DNA of 64,000 nt from Bacteroides bouchesdurhonensis (GTDB lineage: Bacteria > Bacteroidota > Bacteroidia > Bacteroidales > Bacteroidaceae): NCBI RefSeq assembly GCF_900155865.1, contig NZ_LT707006.1:467490-531489 (forward strand), in the 5' to 3' direction. This document shows positions 17,486 through 26,031 of this stretch, piece by piece. How positions within the stretch are numbered: position 1 is the stretch's first letter; each line of letters begins with the position of its first letter. The position numbers were made by a program, and so were the translations under genes. The notes below the pieces were generated by a model. It was not told where the DNA came from. It saw nothing but the letters and a program-made list of their open reading frames with translations, and ran no database searches.

Positions 17486-18535
17486 TTATGCAATGGTTAT
17501 TGAAGAATCCAGATATACGTCCTGAATGGTGTTCAGAAGTTGAACTCCGTCTTTCATCGGTTTCTGGAAAGCCTTACGACCGCTGATCAGCCCCATACCA
17601 CCTGCACGCTTGTTTACTACTGCCGTTACGACGGCATCATGCAGGTCGGATTCCCCATGGGATTCCCCGCCCGAGTTGATCAATCCGACACGTCCCATAT
17701 AGCCATTCGCCACCTGATAACGACAAAGGTCTATCGGATGGTCAGTGGTCAGTTCCGAATACATACGCTCGTTTGTCTTTCCGAATCCGATAGCCTTGAA
17801 ACCGCCGTTATTGGATGGGAGCTTCTGCTTCACGATATCGGCTTTGATGGTAACCCCGATATGGTTGGCTTGTCCTGTTAAATCGGCAGCGGCATGATAG
17901 TCGGTTTCATCCTTTTTGAAGCTGCTGTTTCTCAAATAGCACCATAAAATAGTAGCCATTCCCAGTTCGTGGGCATATTCAAAAGCCTGTGACACTTCTA
18001 CTATCTGGCGGCGGCTTTGTTCCGAACCGAAATAAATGGTAGCGCCGACAGCTACAGCACCCATGTTCCATGCCTCTTTTACCGTACCGAACATTACCTG
18101 GTCGTAGCTGTTCGGATAAGTCAACAGCTCGTTATGGTTCAACTTCACGATGAAAGGAATCTTATGGGCGTACTTACGTGCCACAGCTCCCAGAACTCCG
18201 AATGTGGATGCCACGGCGTTGCATCCTCCTTCAATGGCCAGCTTTATGATGTTTTCGGGATCGAAATAAAGCGGATTGGGGGCGAAAGACGCTCCTGCAG
18301 AATGTTCTATCCCCTGATCCACCGGCAGGATGGAGACATACCCGGTATTGGCCAAACGCCCGTGCCCGTACAGGGCTTGTAGGCTCTCCAAGGTGCGTAT
18401 ATTCCTGTCGGAATTCATCCATACCTTATCTATCATATCCGGTCCCGGAATATGGATAAGTTGTTTGTCTATCGTCTTACATGTATGGTTCAGGTAGTAC
18501 TCAGCCTGTCCTCCCAATAAATCTACTATTTTCAT
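17486..18535 (-). CDS. fbaB: Class I fructose-bisphosphate aldolase (DhnA/FbaB type)
   Basis: 349 residues, matching the ~350-residue FbaB subfamily. It cleaves fructose 1,6-bisphosphate to dihydroxyacetone phosphate and glyceraldehyde 3-phosphate through a Schiff base, without metal. [11 protein letters not shown] opens the barrel. FIVKLNHNE and GATIYFGSE are barrel strands. The Schiff-base lysine lies in [11 protein letters not shown] (about residues 228-237). A glycine-rich phosphate-binding end, GLINSGGE, follows. Bacteroides usually also carry a metal-dependent class II enzyme. The gene comes 28 bases after the ferritin and 13 before gpmA. Confidence 0.94.
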   Translation of the reverse strand: MKIVDLLGGQAEYYLNHTCKTIDKQLIHIPGPDMIDKVWMNSDRNIRTLESLQALYGHGRLANTGYVSILPVDQGIEHSAGASFAPNPLYFDPENIIKLAIEGGCNAVASTFGVLGAVARKYAHKIPFIVKLNHNELLTYPNSYDQVMFGTVKEAWNMGAVAVGATIYFGSEQSRRQIVEVSQAFEYAHELGMATILWCYLRNSSFKKDETDYHAAADLTGQANHIGVTIKADIVKQKLPSNNGGFKAIGFGKTNERMYSELTTDHPIDLCRYQVANGYMGRVGLINSGGESHGESDLHDAVVTAVVNKRAGGMGLISGRKAFQKPMKDGVQLLNTIQDVYLDSSITIA

Positions 18536-18563
18536 CTTATTTATTTTTATTGATTATTCTGGT

Positions 18564-19046
18564 TTATGACTCCCGTTCACCCAGTTTTGCATCCATAAAA
18601 AGGATAGCACTGTCTCCGGCTTTCCTTAGCCGACTAACAATATTGAGTACATTCGCTTCTTCTTCTACCTGCTCACGAACAAATTGCCACAAGAAGTTCT
18701 GAGTGGCATTGTCTTTCTCTTCGGATGCTACCTGTACCAATTCATCAATCAGTTTGGAAACATGTTTTTCATGCTCCAAAGCATGTTCGAATACTTCAAC
18801 AGGGTTACCCCAACCTTGTGGAACCACATCGACCTTGTCCACTTTCGGGGTTGCCTCACGCTTAATCATGTACTCAGCAATGGCATATGCATGCCCGATC
18901 TCTTCTGCAGATTGTTTCTGCATCCAGCGAGCCATTCCGGAAAAGCCCTCTCTTTCCAGATAAAAAGACATCGATAAATACAGGTTGGCAGACCATAATT
19001 CTGCTGTGATTTGCTCATTCAGGGCATTTTGCAATTTTTCAGTCAT
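18564..19046 (-). CDS. ftnA: Ferritin (FtnA type)
   Basis: 160 residues, standard for bacterial non-haem ferritin. It oxidises Fe(II) and stores Fe(III) in a 24-subunit shell. The ferroxidase residues are all visible: Glu16 (TAELWSANLYL), Glu49 and His52 (SAEEIGHAY), Glu93 (ALEHEKHVS), Gln126 and Glu129 (FVREQVEEE). It should therefore be active. Iron storage next to metal-free glycolytic enzymes, Hsp20 and a sigma factor points to oxidative or iron stress. It lies 50 bases after the marC gene. Confidence 0.96.
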   Translation of the reverse strand: MTEKLQNALNEQITAELWSANLYLSMSFYLEREGFSGMARWMQKQSAEEIGHAYAIAEYMIKREATPKVDKVDVVPQGWGNPVEVFEHALEHEKHVSKLIDELVQVASEEKDNATQNFLWQFVREQVEEEANVLNIVSRLRKAGDSAILFMDAKLGERES

Positions 19047-19096
19047 GACGAATCAAACTTTTAATGTTAATAATAAATCCAAATTATCTCTCTTCT

Positions 19097-19744
19097 TTAA
19101 GAACAAGCATGGGCTTGTTTCAAAATTTCAATTAATACCGGACGTATCCCGCTGATAAAACATTCCACGGCGATCACCATCAGAATAAGTCCCATCAGTC
19201 TCATCATTACATTGTTTCCCGTCTCTCCCAAGATTTTTAAAAGCTGGGTGGACGCGCACAGAATAAAGAATGAAAGAATGCAGACCAAAGCGATTACGCC
19301 AAGCAATACTATTTTGAAAGTATATTCCGAAGCATCTTCCATCAATGTTATTCCACTGGAAATCGCTCCCGGACCGCATAACATCGGAATGGCAAGAGGT
19401 GTGATGGTTATATCTTTGGAATATTCTTTTCGTTCAGTTTCATTCAGTTTCACATGGGTGAAATGTGCCTGCAACATATCATATCCGATTTTAAAGATGA
19501 TGATACCTCCCACAATCCGGAATCCGTCTGTTGAGATGCCGAAAAAATGAAACAGGAACCTGCCCGATAATGTAAAAAGGACTAATATGATAAATGCAAT
19601 GGTACATGCTTTCAAGGCGATACATCTGCGTTCTTTCGTATCCATTCCATCAGTCATTTGCAGGAATACCGGCATCACTCCAAGCGGGTCCATCAAGGTG
19701 AATAGCGAAGTGAAACACAATGTTATATATACAAATATATCCAT
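19097..19744 (-). CDS. MarC-family integral membrane protein
   Basis: 215 residues from Met 19744 (MDIFVYITLCFTSLFTLMDP); the frame is open 21 codons further upstream but the preceding residues do not fit the family. Six membrane segments are visible. LMDPLGVMPVFLQM near the N-terminus and PLAIPMLCGPGAIS in the middle are the MarC/UPF0056 signatures. The function of the family is not established; an old link to multiple antibiotic resistance was withdrawn for E. coli MarC. The gene lies between the two ferritin-like genes and is probably co-transcribed with them. A 9-bp hairpin (ATTCTGCAA/TTGCAGAAT, 19799-19825) precedes it. Confidence 0.9.
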   Translation of the reverse strand: MDIFVYITLCFTSLFTLMDPLGVMPVFLQMTDGMDTKERRCIALKACTIAFIILVLFTLSGRFLFHFFGISTDGFRIVGGIIIFKIGYDMLQAHFTHVKLNETERKEYSKDITITPLAIPMLCGPGAISSGITLMEDASEYTFKIVLLGVIALVCILSFFILCASTQLLKILGETGNNVMMRLMGLILMVIAVECFISGIRPVLIEILKQAHACS

Positions 19745-19846
19745 GATGACATATATTTTATTGTCGATTATTATATCGCAAAAAACATACCAGATAGCAT
19801 TCTGCAATATTAAATTTTGCAGAATATCAATCTTAAATCCATACCG

Positions 19847-20299
19847 TCAAAAATAAGGTAGTCTCCGTTCGTTTTCCTTGGCGAGGATACGTAATAATTC
19901 CATAAATACCGTACTTACATATATACGGTCTGCATACAGCCCGCTGATGAAAGAATGGAAGGACATGTTCACATTCCGGCATAATATGAGAAATGTGTTT
20001 ACCTGACATGATATGTACTGCTCGTGTTCAAGCAATTCATTCAGGGCATTCAATGGCGTTGTCCATTCATGTGTATCCCGTTTCATTTCATTGATTGCAA
20101 CACATCCTCCATCATGGCATATCCGATTCATCATCTGATAAACCTTGTTCATATTGTCCTGTGCTTGGGAGTTTAGCCAGGAGCTAAGTATTGGAAGCCG
20201 TTCATCTTCAAAATAGACCTGCAATGACAGGTATAAACCGGTTGACCATATTTCTGTATTGATCAACTCATTCATGGCGTTTTCTATTCGTTTATCCAT
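19847..20299 (-). CDS. Ferritin-like protein with degenerate ferroxidase site
   Basis: 150 residues from Met 20299 (MDKRIENAMNELINTEIWST); a longer frame to 20440 exists but lacks family similarity. It aligns without gaps to the ferritin 800 bases downstream. Glu16 and Glu93 are kept (TEIWSTGLYL, LLEHEQYIS). Positions 49 and 52 are Asn and Lys instead of Glu and His, and Gln126/Glu129 are gone (LYADRIYVST). It probably keeps the four-helix fold without normal iron oxidation, as a structural partner or regulator of the true ferritin, or is drifting. Four cysteines (61, 66, 98, 107), absent from the ferritin, are a further oddity. Confidence 0.72.
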   Translation of the reverse strand: MDKRIENAMNELINTEIWSTGLYLSLQVYFEDERLPILSSWLNSQAQDNMNKVYQMMNRICHDGGCVAINEMKRDTHEWTTPLNALNELLEHEQYISCQVNTFLILCRNVNMSFHSFISGLYADRIYVSTVFMELLRILAKENERRLPYF

Positions 20300-20459
20300 T
20301 ATCACTCTGAATATTGAAAATCCATTACTAATATTATGTGTTATTCCCTGTATATAAAAATTCCATTCGATTGTGGGTAACCCATAAAACGGAATTCTTA
20401 AACGAGGCTTAAATAATAGGATACTTATCCGCATAGACAAATTGTCACAAAAAATAGTG

Positions 20460-20669
20460 CTATGGTGTCTTTTTGTCTTGTCTTCCTTGCAGAATATCCA
20501 ATAAGATATCCAGTTCTCTTTCTATTCCTTCAATCTTATCGGAAATACAGTCCAAAGTATTATGGTGCAGACTAGCTTTACAGTCCTGCAACTCTCTTGA
20601 TAGAGAAAGTACCTGCAACCAAAGTTCTTCCTCTGTGTGACAGGGGGAGTTACTATTATCTAGTACCAT
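20460..20669 (-). CDS. Small coiled-coil hypothetical protein
   Basis: 69 residues from Met 20669. The sequence (TEEELWLQVLSLSRELQDCK, then IEGIERELDILLDILQG) is strongly helical and amphipathic, a likely coiled coil. No known family is recognised. The frame is open up to 20846, which would add 59 residues and cross a run of nine C (on this strand); that upstream part is hydrophobic and low in charge and looks less like coding. It is the first gene in reading order of the island and 160 bases before the ferritin-like gene. A function cannot be given. Confidence 0.5.
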   Translation of the reverse strand: MVLDNSNSPCHTEEELWLQVLSLSRELQDCKASLHHNTLDCISDKIEGIERELDILLDILQGRQDKKTP

Positions 20670-21263
20670 AGAAGGAGAAGGCAGAAAAGTGTCTTGGCAT
20701 GTAATTTGTATGATAATGAACGGTATGTCCCGAAAGAGACAGGATGGAAATGAAAGGATAGAATATTCCACAAAAGACAGTAACAAACGAAGGGGGGGGG
20801 AGTCGTTGGAGACAGTTGTCTCGCTTTTAAAACAAGTTGCTTTCATAATGTTTATAATAAGCCAACCCTGTTCCCTGGAGTTGTGTTTATATAAAGTTAA
20901 GCGTGGGAACTTTGGTATTACCGTTCAGAAGTATCCCCATACTCAACAACATATAATACACAAAGCCCCACGCCTATATATAACAAAAATCTATATAAAT
21001 AGTACGTGGAGCGTCCAATGTATTATCCAATTGTTGTTTCGAAATTGGGGATTTCCTGAACTTGGATAATGCCTTAACGCTTTACTATAAATCTTCTATT
21101 TTTAAAAGACTAATACAAATGTAATAAAAGAAATGAATTCTTTCAAAGGAAATATCTCCTTTTTTAAGGGGTGGCTTAATTTTTCTTCATTAAAAGTCTT
21201 AGAATTACTGCCTGCCAAAGCCCGTCACAATTTTTTTGAAATCCTCAAGCTGTACATTAAGCT
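20670..21263. other. Upstream region of the stress-glycolysis island
   Basis: No convincing gene. It contains a run of nine G at 20792-20800 and an inverted repeat ATTATCCAA (21022-21030) / TTGGATAAT (21062-21070). This is the only gap long enough to hold the main promoter of the minus-strand island, but I cannot mark a clear TAnnTTTG box. Confidence 0.4.
20792..20800. repeat. Homopolymer of nine G (C9 on the minus strand)
   Basis: Lies in or just upstream of the small coiled-coil gene. If translation begins at 20846, slippage here would switch the frame; if it begins at 20669 the tract is in the leader. Confidence 0.6.
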
Positions 21264-21719
21264 CTATATAGTACAAGCAGAAAAACAGACCATGATGCCG
21301 CAGGCAGTATAGGCCATAACCCACTCTTCCGTGAGTATCTTATCTATTTGACAATAATAAAAATGTAAAGGAGGATAATGGCATGGACAATATTCGTATC
21401 CCAATACATATAGGTTAACATATAAGGGAAAATGGTCACGGAGTCCACAAACCGTAGAATGAAAAAATATATTTCCATCGTGCACGGTTTATGCCTCTAT
21501 CCGGATATTTGGCCGGTGCCGCAAAATGCACAATGCATACTCCATAAAAAACACCAGGGAGGAAAAATAAGTCATACTGAACAACGCCTGTCTGTAATGG
21601 GTCATGGATACAAATGGCCTACAGATAATGGCTGCAATGGATATAACGATACAATCAAGCACAAAATAATGTACGAACGTGCCTATCAGTTGCATTTGGA
21701 TGAAGCAGTACCACTTCAT
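21264..21719 (-). pseudogene. Possible membrane-protein remnant with an internal stop
   Basis: Two open stretches in the same frame (21719-21492 and 21488-21264) are separated by a single TAA at 21489-21491. The first has two hydrophobic helices (YFVLDCIVISIAAIICR and FSSLVFFMEYALCIL); the second ends in another (WVMAYTACGIMVCFSACTI). Together they would make a ~150-residue protein with three or four membrane spans. No family is recognised. It could be a real decayed gene or chance AT-rich hydrophobicity. Confidence 0.3.
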
Positions 21720-21793
21720 GCGATGTTTGGTTAGATTGAGTATGGATATAGGGGCTTAAAAATTAGACAGATACAAATTTACTAAAAAAGGAG

Positions 21794-23469
21794 AGGCTGT
21801 CTCAAAAGAGGTGTTTACAAACTTACTTTTGAAGATTTCATCCTTTCAAACTGCTTTTTCGTTGCCATAAGCCTCCTAAGAGGCTACTTTTGCAAGATTA
21901 TATGCTATGGCTAGCAGGGCGAACTCAATTTCAACCTTCTTAAATCCACGAAGATGGAACCTCTTGAAGTGCTTGTTGTTCTTGAGGTTTCCAAATACGG
22001 CTTCCACATCCTGTGGTCGCTGACTGCGATATTTCAGACCTTCATCAGAGAGTAGCTTTTCACGTTCTCTTTCCTTGATTTTCCTCAGACGGTGATTTAC
22101 CTGTACAATCCTTTCCGAGCGGCTTCTGTAGCACCGGCATCTTAACGGGCAGCCCTTATAGTTACGTGCCTTGTATCTTGATATGGTCTGCACAAAACCG
22201 TTGTTTGTTACCCGCCTTGCATCGGAGAGTCTTTCCATTCTCTGTCCCGTAGGACAATACATGCCGTCGGTTTCTTCGTTATGAAAATAATTGTACTTTA
22301 TAAAGGTTTCAATGCCATGTCTGAAAGCATACAGATAGTTCTCTTCACTTCCGTATCCGGCATCACAGACAGACACGTCAGGGTATCTGCCGTAGAGGGA
22401 ATGGAAATCATCCATATGCAGAGGATAGGTGGAGGTATCGCCCAACACTGATGGATGGTATAGTTCAGAATGAACTGTTTATTGGTACTGAACTGGGGAT
22501 TGTATCCGGGTTTGAGTTGTCTGTTCTTCATATGGTCATCTTTCATGCGCATGAAAGTAGCATCATTGTCTGTCTTTGAGTAGCTGTTACGTCCGTCAAG
22601 TATCTTTCCCTGCGATTCATATTTCTTGAGCTGTTCAGGCCATGACTTCCTTACACGTCTTACCTTCGCTTTCATCTTCTTGTCAGCATCCACTCCATTC
22701 AGGGCATCATCTATCTGCCCGAGTGCCTTTTCCACTTTCTCCGGGGTGATATCCTGATAGGCAACCGGAGCGGAATCACGCAGTTCCTGCTTGGTGAGGG
22801 ACTCGGCGTATTGCCATATCTCCTCAAGCTGTTCCGCGATTCTGGATATGCGGGTATGTATAGATTTGCCCCCCAGACGAACGTATAACGGTTGGCGTTC
22901 ACCTCCATCTTCGTCCCGTCAGTACAGGCCACATCCAGACTTACAAAACCTTCCGCCACGAGAAACTTTACAATGGTTGCAAATATCGTCTTCAGCACAT
23001 CCTTTAGCCGGCTGCTGCGGAAACGGTTGATGGTATTATGGTCAGGAGTTACATTGCCGGTAAGCCACATGAAGCGTATGTCATTACGACAGAACTCTTC
23101 TATGCGACGGCTGGAATAGATATTACGCAAATGCATAGACAAGAATCTGAAGCATCATGCGTGGGTGGTACGCAGAACAGCCTTTAGGGGAATACTTACG
23201 GTAAAGTGCTTCAAGGTTTATCTGTTCAATGATGCGGTGAACAACCCGGACCGGATCGTTCCGGGGAATAAAATCGCCTAAACATGGAGGTAAAAGCAGA
23301 TTATCGTTGGATGTGTAACTTTTAAACATTATCTTTGGGATATCTTACTTGATGCCCTAAGATACAAAAAATTAGGGAGATGGGCAAGTTCTGGCTGAGC
23401 GAAGTTAGGGCTTACCCGATTTTTTGCAGACACAAAAAAGGCCATCCCAAAGTTTATTTGAGACAGCCT
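21794..23469 (-). mobile_element. IS1182-family insertion sequence, inactivated
   Basis: Bounded by 13-bp inverted repeats: AGGCTGTCTCAAA (21794-21806) and TTTGAGACAGCCT (23457-23469). The length of ~1.68 kb and the ends suit IS1182. It carries one minus-strand transposase frame broken by three frameshifts. I cannot see a target-site duplication with confidence. It lies between the upstream region of the stress island and the PepSY-like gene, separating the island from the graveyard behind it. Confidence 0.85.
21876..23329 (-). pseudogene. IS1182-family transposase, three frameshifts
   Basis: The four pieces join into one transposase of ~480 residues. Piece one (from 23329) ends at MLQILVYAF, and a shift near 23135 leads to NIYSSRRIEEFCRNDIRF. 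Piece two carries the catalytic-domain start ([36 protein letters not shown]) and is shifted in a run of six G near 22875. Piece three ([35 protein letters not shown]) is shifted near 22450. Piece four ends with [15 protein letters not shown] and RSQRPQDVEAVFGNLKNNK, the DDE Asp and Glu blocks. No functional transposase can be made. Confidence 0.88.
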
Positions 23470-23519
23470 TGTTTATTTTATGTGCAAATGTAACTGTTAT
23501 CCTAAATAACCATTCAGAA

Positions 23520-23825
23520 TTATTTCAGCATTTCACCTTTTTCGTTGAAAAACACAACGCTTTCGGTTCCGACGGCATCAACCAAAGTTACTTTATAAGT
23601 CTTTACGCCATCTTCTGCCACTTCTACGGCTGCTTCCTTAATGGTGGATTCAGCATAGTCTTTCTTGATGGCGTCCTGAACTGCCTGCGGGAGTTCCTTT
23701 ATATCAATCGGTTTAAACTCGTTCACCATTGCAACGATTTCAACATCTGATGCCATGTTGTTAGCGAATGCTACTGAACTACCTAATCCCATTACCAGTG
23801 CTACTGCAAACAATACCTTTTTCAT
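23520..23825 (-). CDS. Secreted PepSY-like (BLIP-fold) small protein
   Basis: 101 residues from Met 23825; a frame nine codons longer exists but the signal peptide MKKVLFAVALVMGLGSSVAFA starts here. The mature part (FKPIDIKELPQAVQDAIKKDYAESTIKEA..., KTYKVTLVDAVGTESVVFFNEKGEMLK) is a PepSY-like domain common in Bacteroides periplasmic proteins. The function is not established. It appears intact among decayed neighbours and starts only 50 bases past the IS end. Confidence 0.85.
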   Translation of the reverse strand: MKKVLFAVALVMGLGSSVAFANNMASDVEIVAMVNEFKPIDIKELPQAVQDAIKKDYAESTIKEAAVEVAEDGVKTYKVTLVDAVGTESVVFFNEKGEMLK

Positions 23826-24135
23826 AATGCTAATTATTAAATTGTTAAACATCTTATCGTCTTACGCTAAAGAATAGACAATCACCGTGCCAAATAAATG
23901 GATATTTATCATATTGCTGTAAAACAGACCCTTATGAATTATTCATATTGCATAATGCAAATGTCTGATGGGCATTTTTTCTACAATGATGTGGAATGCG
24001 ATACACATGGCTACACATGGTCTAACGACTGTGAATAAGAGAGTTGAGACGTTAAAATCATGCAGACGGCATGCGAAAGGAGTCGTAACGAAAGTAATCT
24101 CTCCATTACGGCTCCTGGTTATTATCCTTCTACTG
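23826..24135. other. Non-coding gap upstream of the PepSY-like gene
   Basis: No gene is supported. A 13-bp palindrome TTGCATAATGCAA near 23948 lies ~120 bases before the PepSY-like start. The rest shows no clear promoter box. Confidence 0.35.
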
Positions 24136-24262
24136 TTAAAAAGTAATATCCAATTTCACCATGAATGTTATCGAACGATAGCCGCACTCCTTGCTCAACA
24201 GGTTGTTCACCATAAACTGGAAAGCGACTCCCTTTGTCACTTTCACGCCGAAGTAATTGCGT
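24136..24262 (-). pseudogene. C-terminal tail of a TonB-dependent receptor (fragment)
   Basis: The last ~42 codons of this frame, NYFGVKVTKGVAFQFMVNN to FMVKLDITF and stop, have the alternating pattern and the final aromatic residue of an outer-membrane barrel end. Similar VTK...NNLL tails close many Bacteroides TonB receptors. Upstream the match stops abruptly near 24262, where an AraC fragment on the other strand begins. Confidence 0.45.
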
Positions 24263-24270
24263 ATATGTTC

Positions 24271-24375
24271 GTAAAGGAGATGGCCCATTCGCTGGGATTT
24301 GAAAATACGGCGTTCTTCACCCAATTCTTTAAACGGTTCACCGGCTCTACTCCGCAGGAATATAGAAAACATTAA
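24271..24375 (+). pseudogene. AraC-family regulator, C-terminal helix-turn-helix fragment
   Basis: VKEMAHSLGFENTAFFTQFF followed by KRFTGSTPQEYRKH and a stop is the second helix-turn-helix of an AraC/XylS regulator, almost perfectly conserved. Nothing upstream in frame resembles the rest of such a protein. The stop codon overlaps the stop of the ApbE pseudogene on the opposite strand, so the original gene pair was convergent. Confidence 0.8.
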
Positions 24376-25112
24376 TCTGCCAGATACCTTTTCATTCGCG
24401 GCGAGTACTCTGTCCGGTAGTTTCCGCAACTGTCCGTATAGATAATGAAATTGTCAATTTCCGGATGCTCTTTCTACAACTGACGGGCTTTGCGGCTCCC
24501 CAACGTCATAAAGGCCGTTGCATAGGCATCAGCAAGCATGCACTGATGGGCAATAATTGTAGCACTCAATATATCCTTTTGAACCGGATATCCTGTTATC
24601 GGATTGATGGCATGAACGTATTTCCTTCCATCTTTCAGATAGAAATTACGGTAGTTGCCGGAAGTTGCGAGTCCCAGCCGTTCCGACAGTTGCACAATTT
24701 GTTCAAGCTCGGAGTTTGTTCCGGTACTGTCATCCTTCGGTCTGACAATGCCAATGCACCAATTCCACCCTTGCGGGTTCTTTCCTTTCGCTATCATTTC
24801 GCCGCCGATGTCTATCATATAGTTCGATATGCCTTTGCGGTCGAACAAACACGCGATTATGTTACAGATAGTACCGCCGCCGAGCACCGAGAAATTGAGC
24901 AGGATGCGGGGATCGTCTTTCATCACACGGTTGCCCTGTAAATGCACTTTTCGGAAGCCTACAAAGTGGCGGATACTGTCTACGAGTTGCGGAGTGATGC
25001 TGTCAAACTTTGTAAAGCCAAATCCCCACAGGTTGATAAGCGGTGCACAAGTTACGTCAAATATCCCGCCTGTTTGTTCCGACGCTTGCATGGCTGTGCG
25101 GAAAGGATTGCA
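24372..25112 (-). pseudogene. ApbE (FAD:protein FMN transferase), truncated and with a nonsense codon
   Basis: The readable part starts near 25112 (NPFRTAMQASEQTGGIFDVT) and continues through PLINLWGFGF, DIGGEMIAKG, GLATSGNYRNFY, HAINPITGYPV and ADAYATAFMTLG, all ApbE blocks. The N-terminal ~110 residues are missing, with a TGA just upstream. A TAG at 24474-24476 interrupts the C-terminus after KARQL, while the frame behind it still reads KEHPEIDNFIIYTDSCG to a stop at 24372. ApbE attaches FMN to Na+-NQR/Rnf-type proteins; this copy cannot be functional unless a shortened protein is tolerated. Confidence 0.85.
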
Positions 25113-25909
25113 TCAAGTTATATATCTTACGATGTTTTTTGTGCCAAGTGTATCTCTATGTAGAATACATTTCTAATTAGCTAAGCGATATATGAAACTA
25201 ATCTTATCGAAAATTTTGTCCGTATCTTCTCCGACCTTTGGGTTAATCAGTTCAGCATATATCTGCATAGAAAAGATTGATTTTGTGTCCTAATACTTTT
25301 GTAAAGTTTCTTATGGCACGCCTTTTAATATACCCGAAACAACAAAGGTATAATGTCCGATATGAAAAAAACTGGATTTTTATTGAAGCGAATCAATTCT
25401 TTTATTATTTTTACCTTTCCTTCCATAACCAACGTGGTGCGCCGTTGCGCCCTGCAGCTGCTCATGTCGAAACAGAAAACACTGGACAAGCAGACGCTGA
25501 AGGAAGCCTTACAGAAAGAAACACAGAAAATGTGAAATTATTACGTGGACTCCGACGGACCGCCCTGCTTGTGTTACCGGCTGCCTTGCCCGGGATGAAC
25601 CTTTGAGATGCAACCGCCAGACAAAGGGGAAGAGGAACACTTCCATACCCGTAACCCGGCAGGACAGTCTTATGCCAGGGACACAACTATAGAAAAAAGG
25701 ACAGACCTGATAGTAAGATGCGTTTGGTAAAAAAGGAAATGATGAATATTAATAATAGAAAAAGACATTTGTTCCGCAAAGCATACGCGGATATGTACAT
25801 AAAAGAAGAGAAATATCTTCAAAAGGAGGATTGTTTTCCAGCCCCCCATTACTGGTAGTTTTTAGGAGATAAAGCCTAAGGATATTTTGTTTTTCTCACT
25901 TGAAAACCT
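25113..25909. other. ~800 bases without a supported gene
   Basis: An ORF of 60 codons at 25353-25535 on the plus strand has a plausible basic composition (LKRINSFIIFTFPSITNVVR, ending KEALQKETQKM) but no recognisable family. A GC-richer patch (25430-25690) stands out from the AT-rich flanks and may be a fragment of a mobile element. I see no RNA gene or clear repeat. Confidence 0.4.
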
Positions 25910-26024
25910 TATTTTTGCATAACAAAAACGTCCTTTGAATGTATGCAAGATGAAACAAGCCGCTGAATTTCGCTCGTTTCTAAATAGTTACCTATTAAAT
26001 AAAAATAACAAGAGAACTATTTAA
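25910..26024 (+). pseudogene. Promoter and truncated 24-codon stub abutting the integrase
   Basis: A good -7 box, TATTTTTG (25910-25917), is followed at 25950 by ATG and a short frame, MKQAAEFRSFLNSYLLNKNN and four more residues, that stops at 26024. Seven bases later the truncated integrase ends on the other strand. The simplest reading is that one breakpoint near 26020-26070 cut both genes. Confidence 0.35.
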
Positions 26025-26031
26025 TTTTCAG

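Noticed and set aside
16723..17493. Longer start of gpmA at 17493
   Set aside because: It would overlap the aldolase gene by eight bases and add seven residues that the family does not have; the Shine-Dalgarno favours 17472.
25353..25535. 60-codon plus-strand ORF, MSDMKKTGFLLKRINS...
   Set aside because: Plausible composition but no promoter, no family and no neighbour to support it; left as part of an uncharacterised gap.
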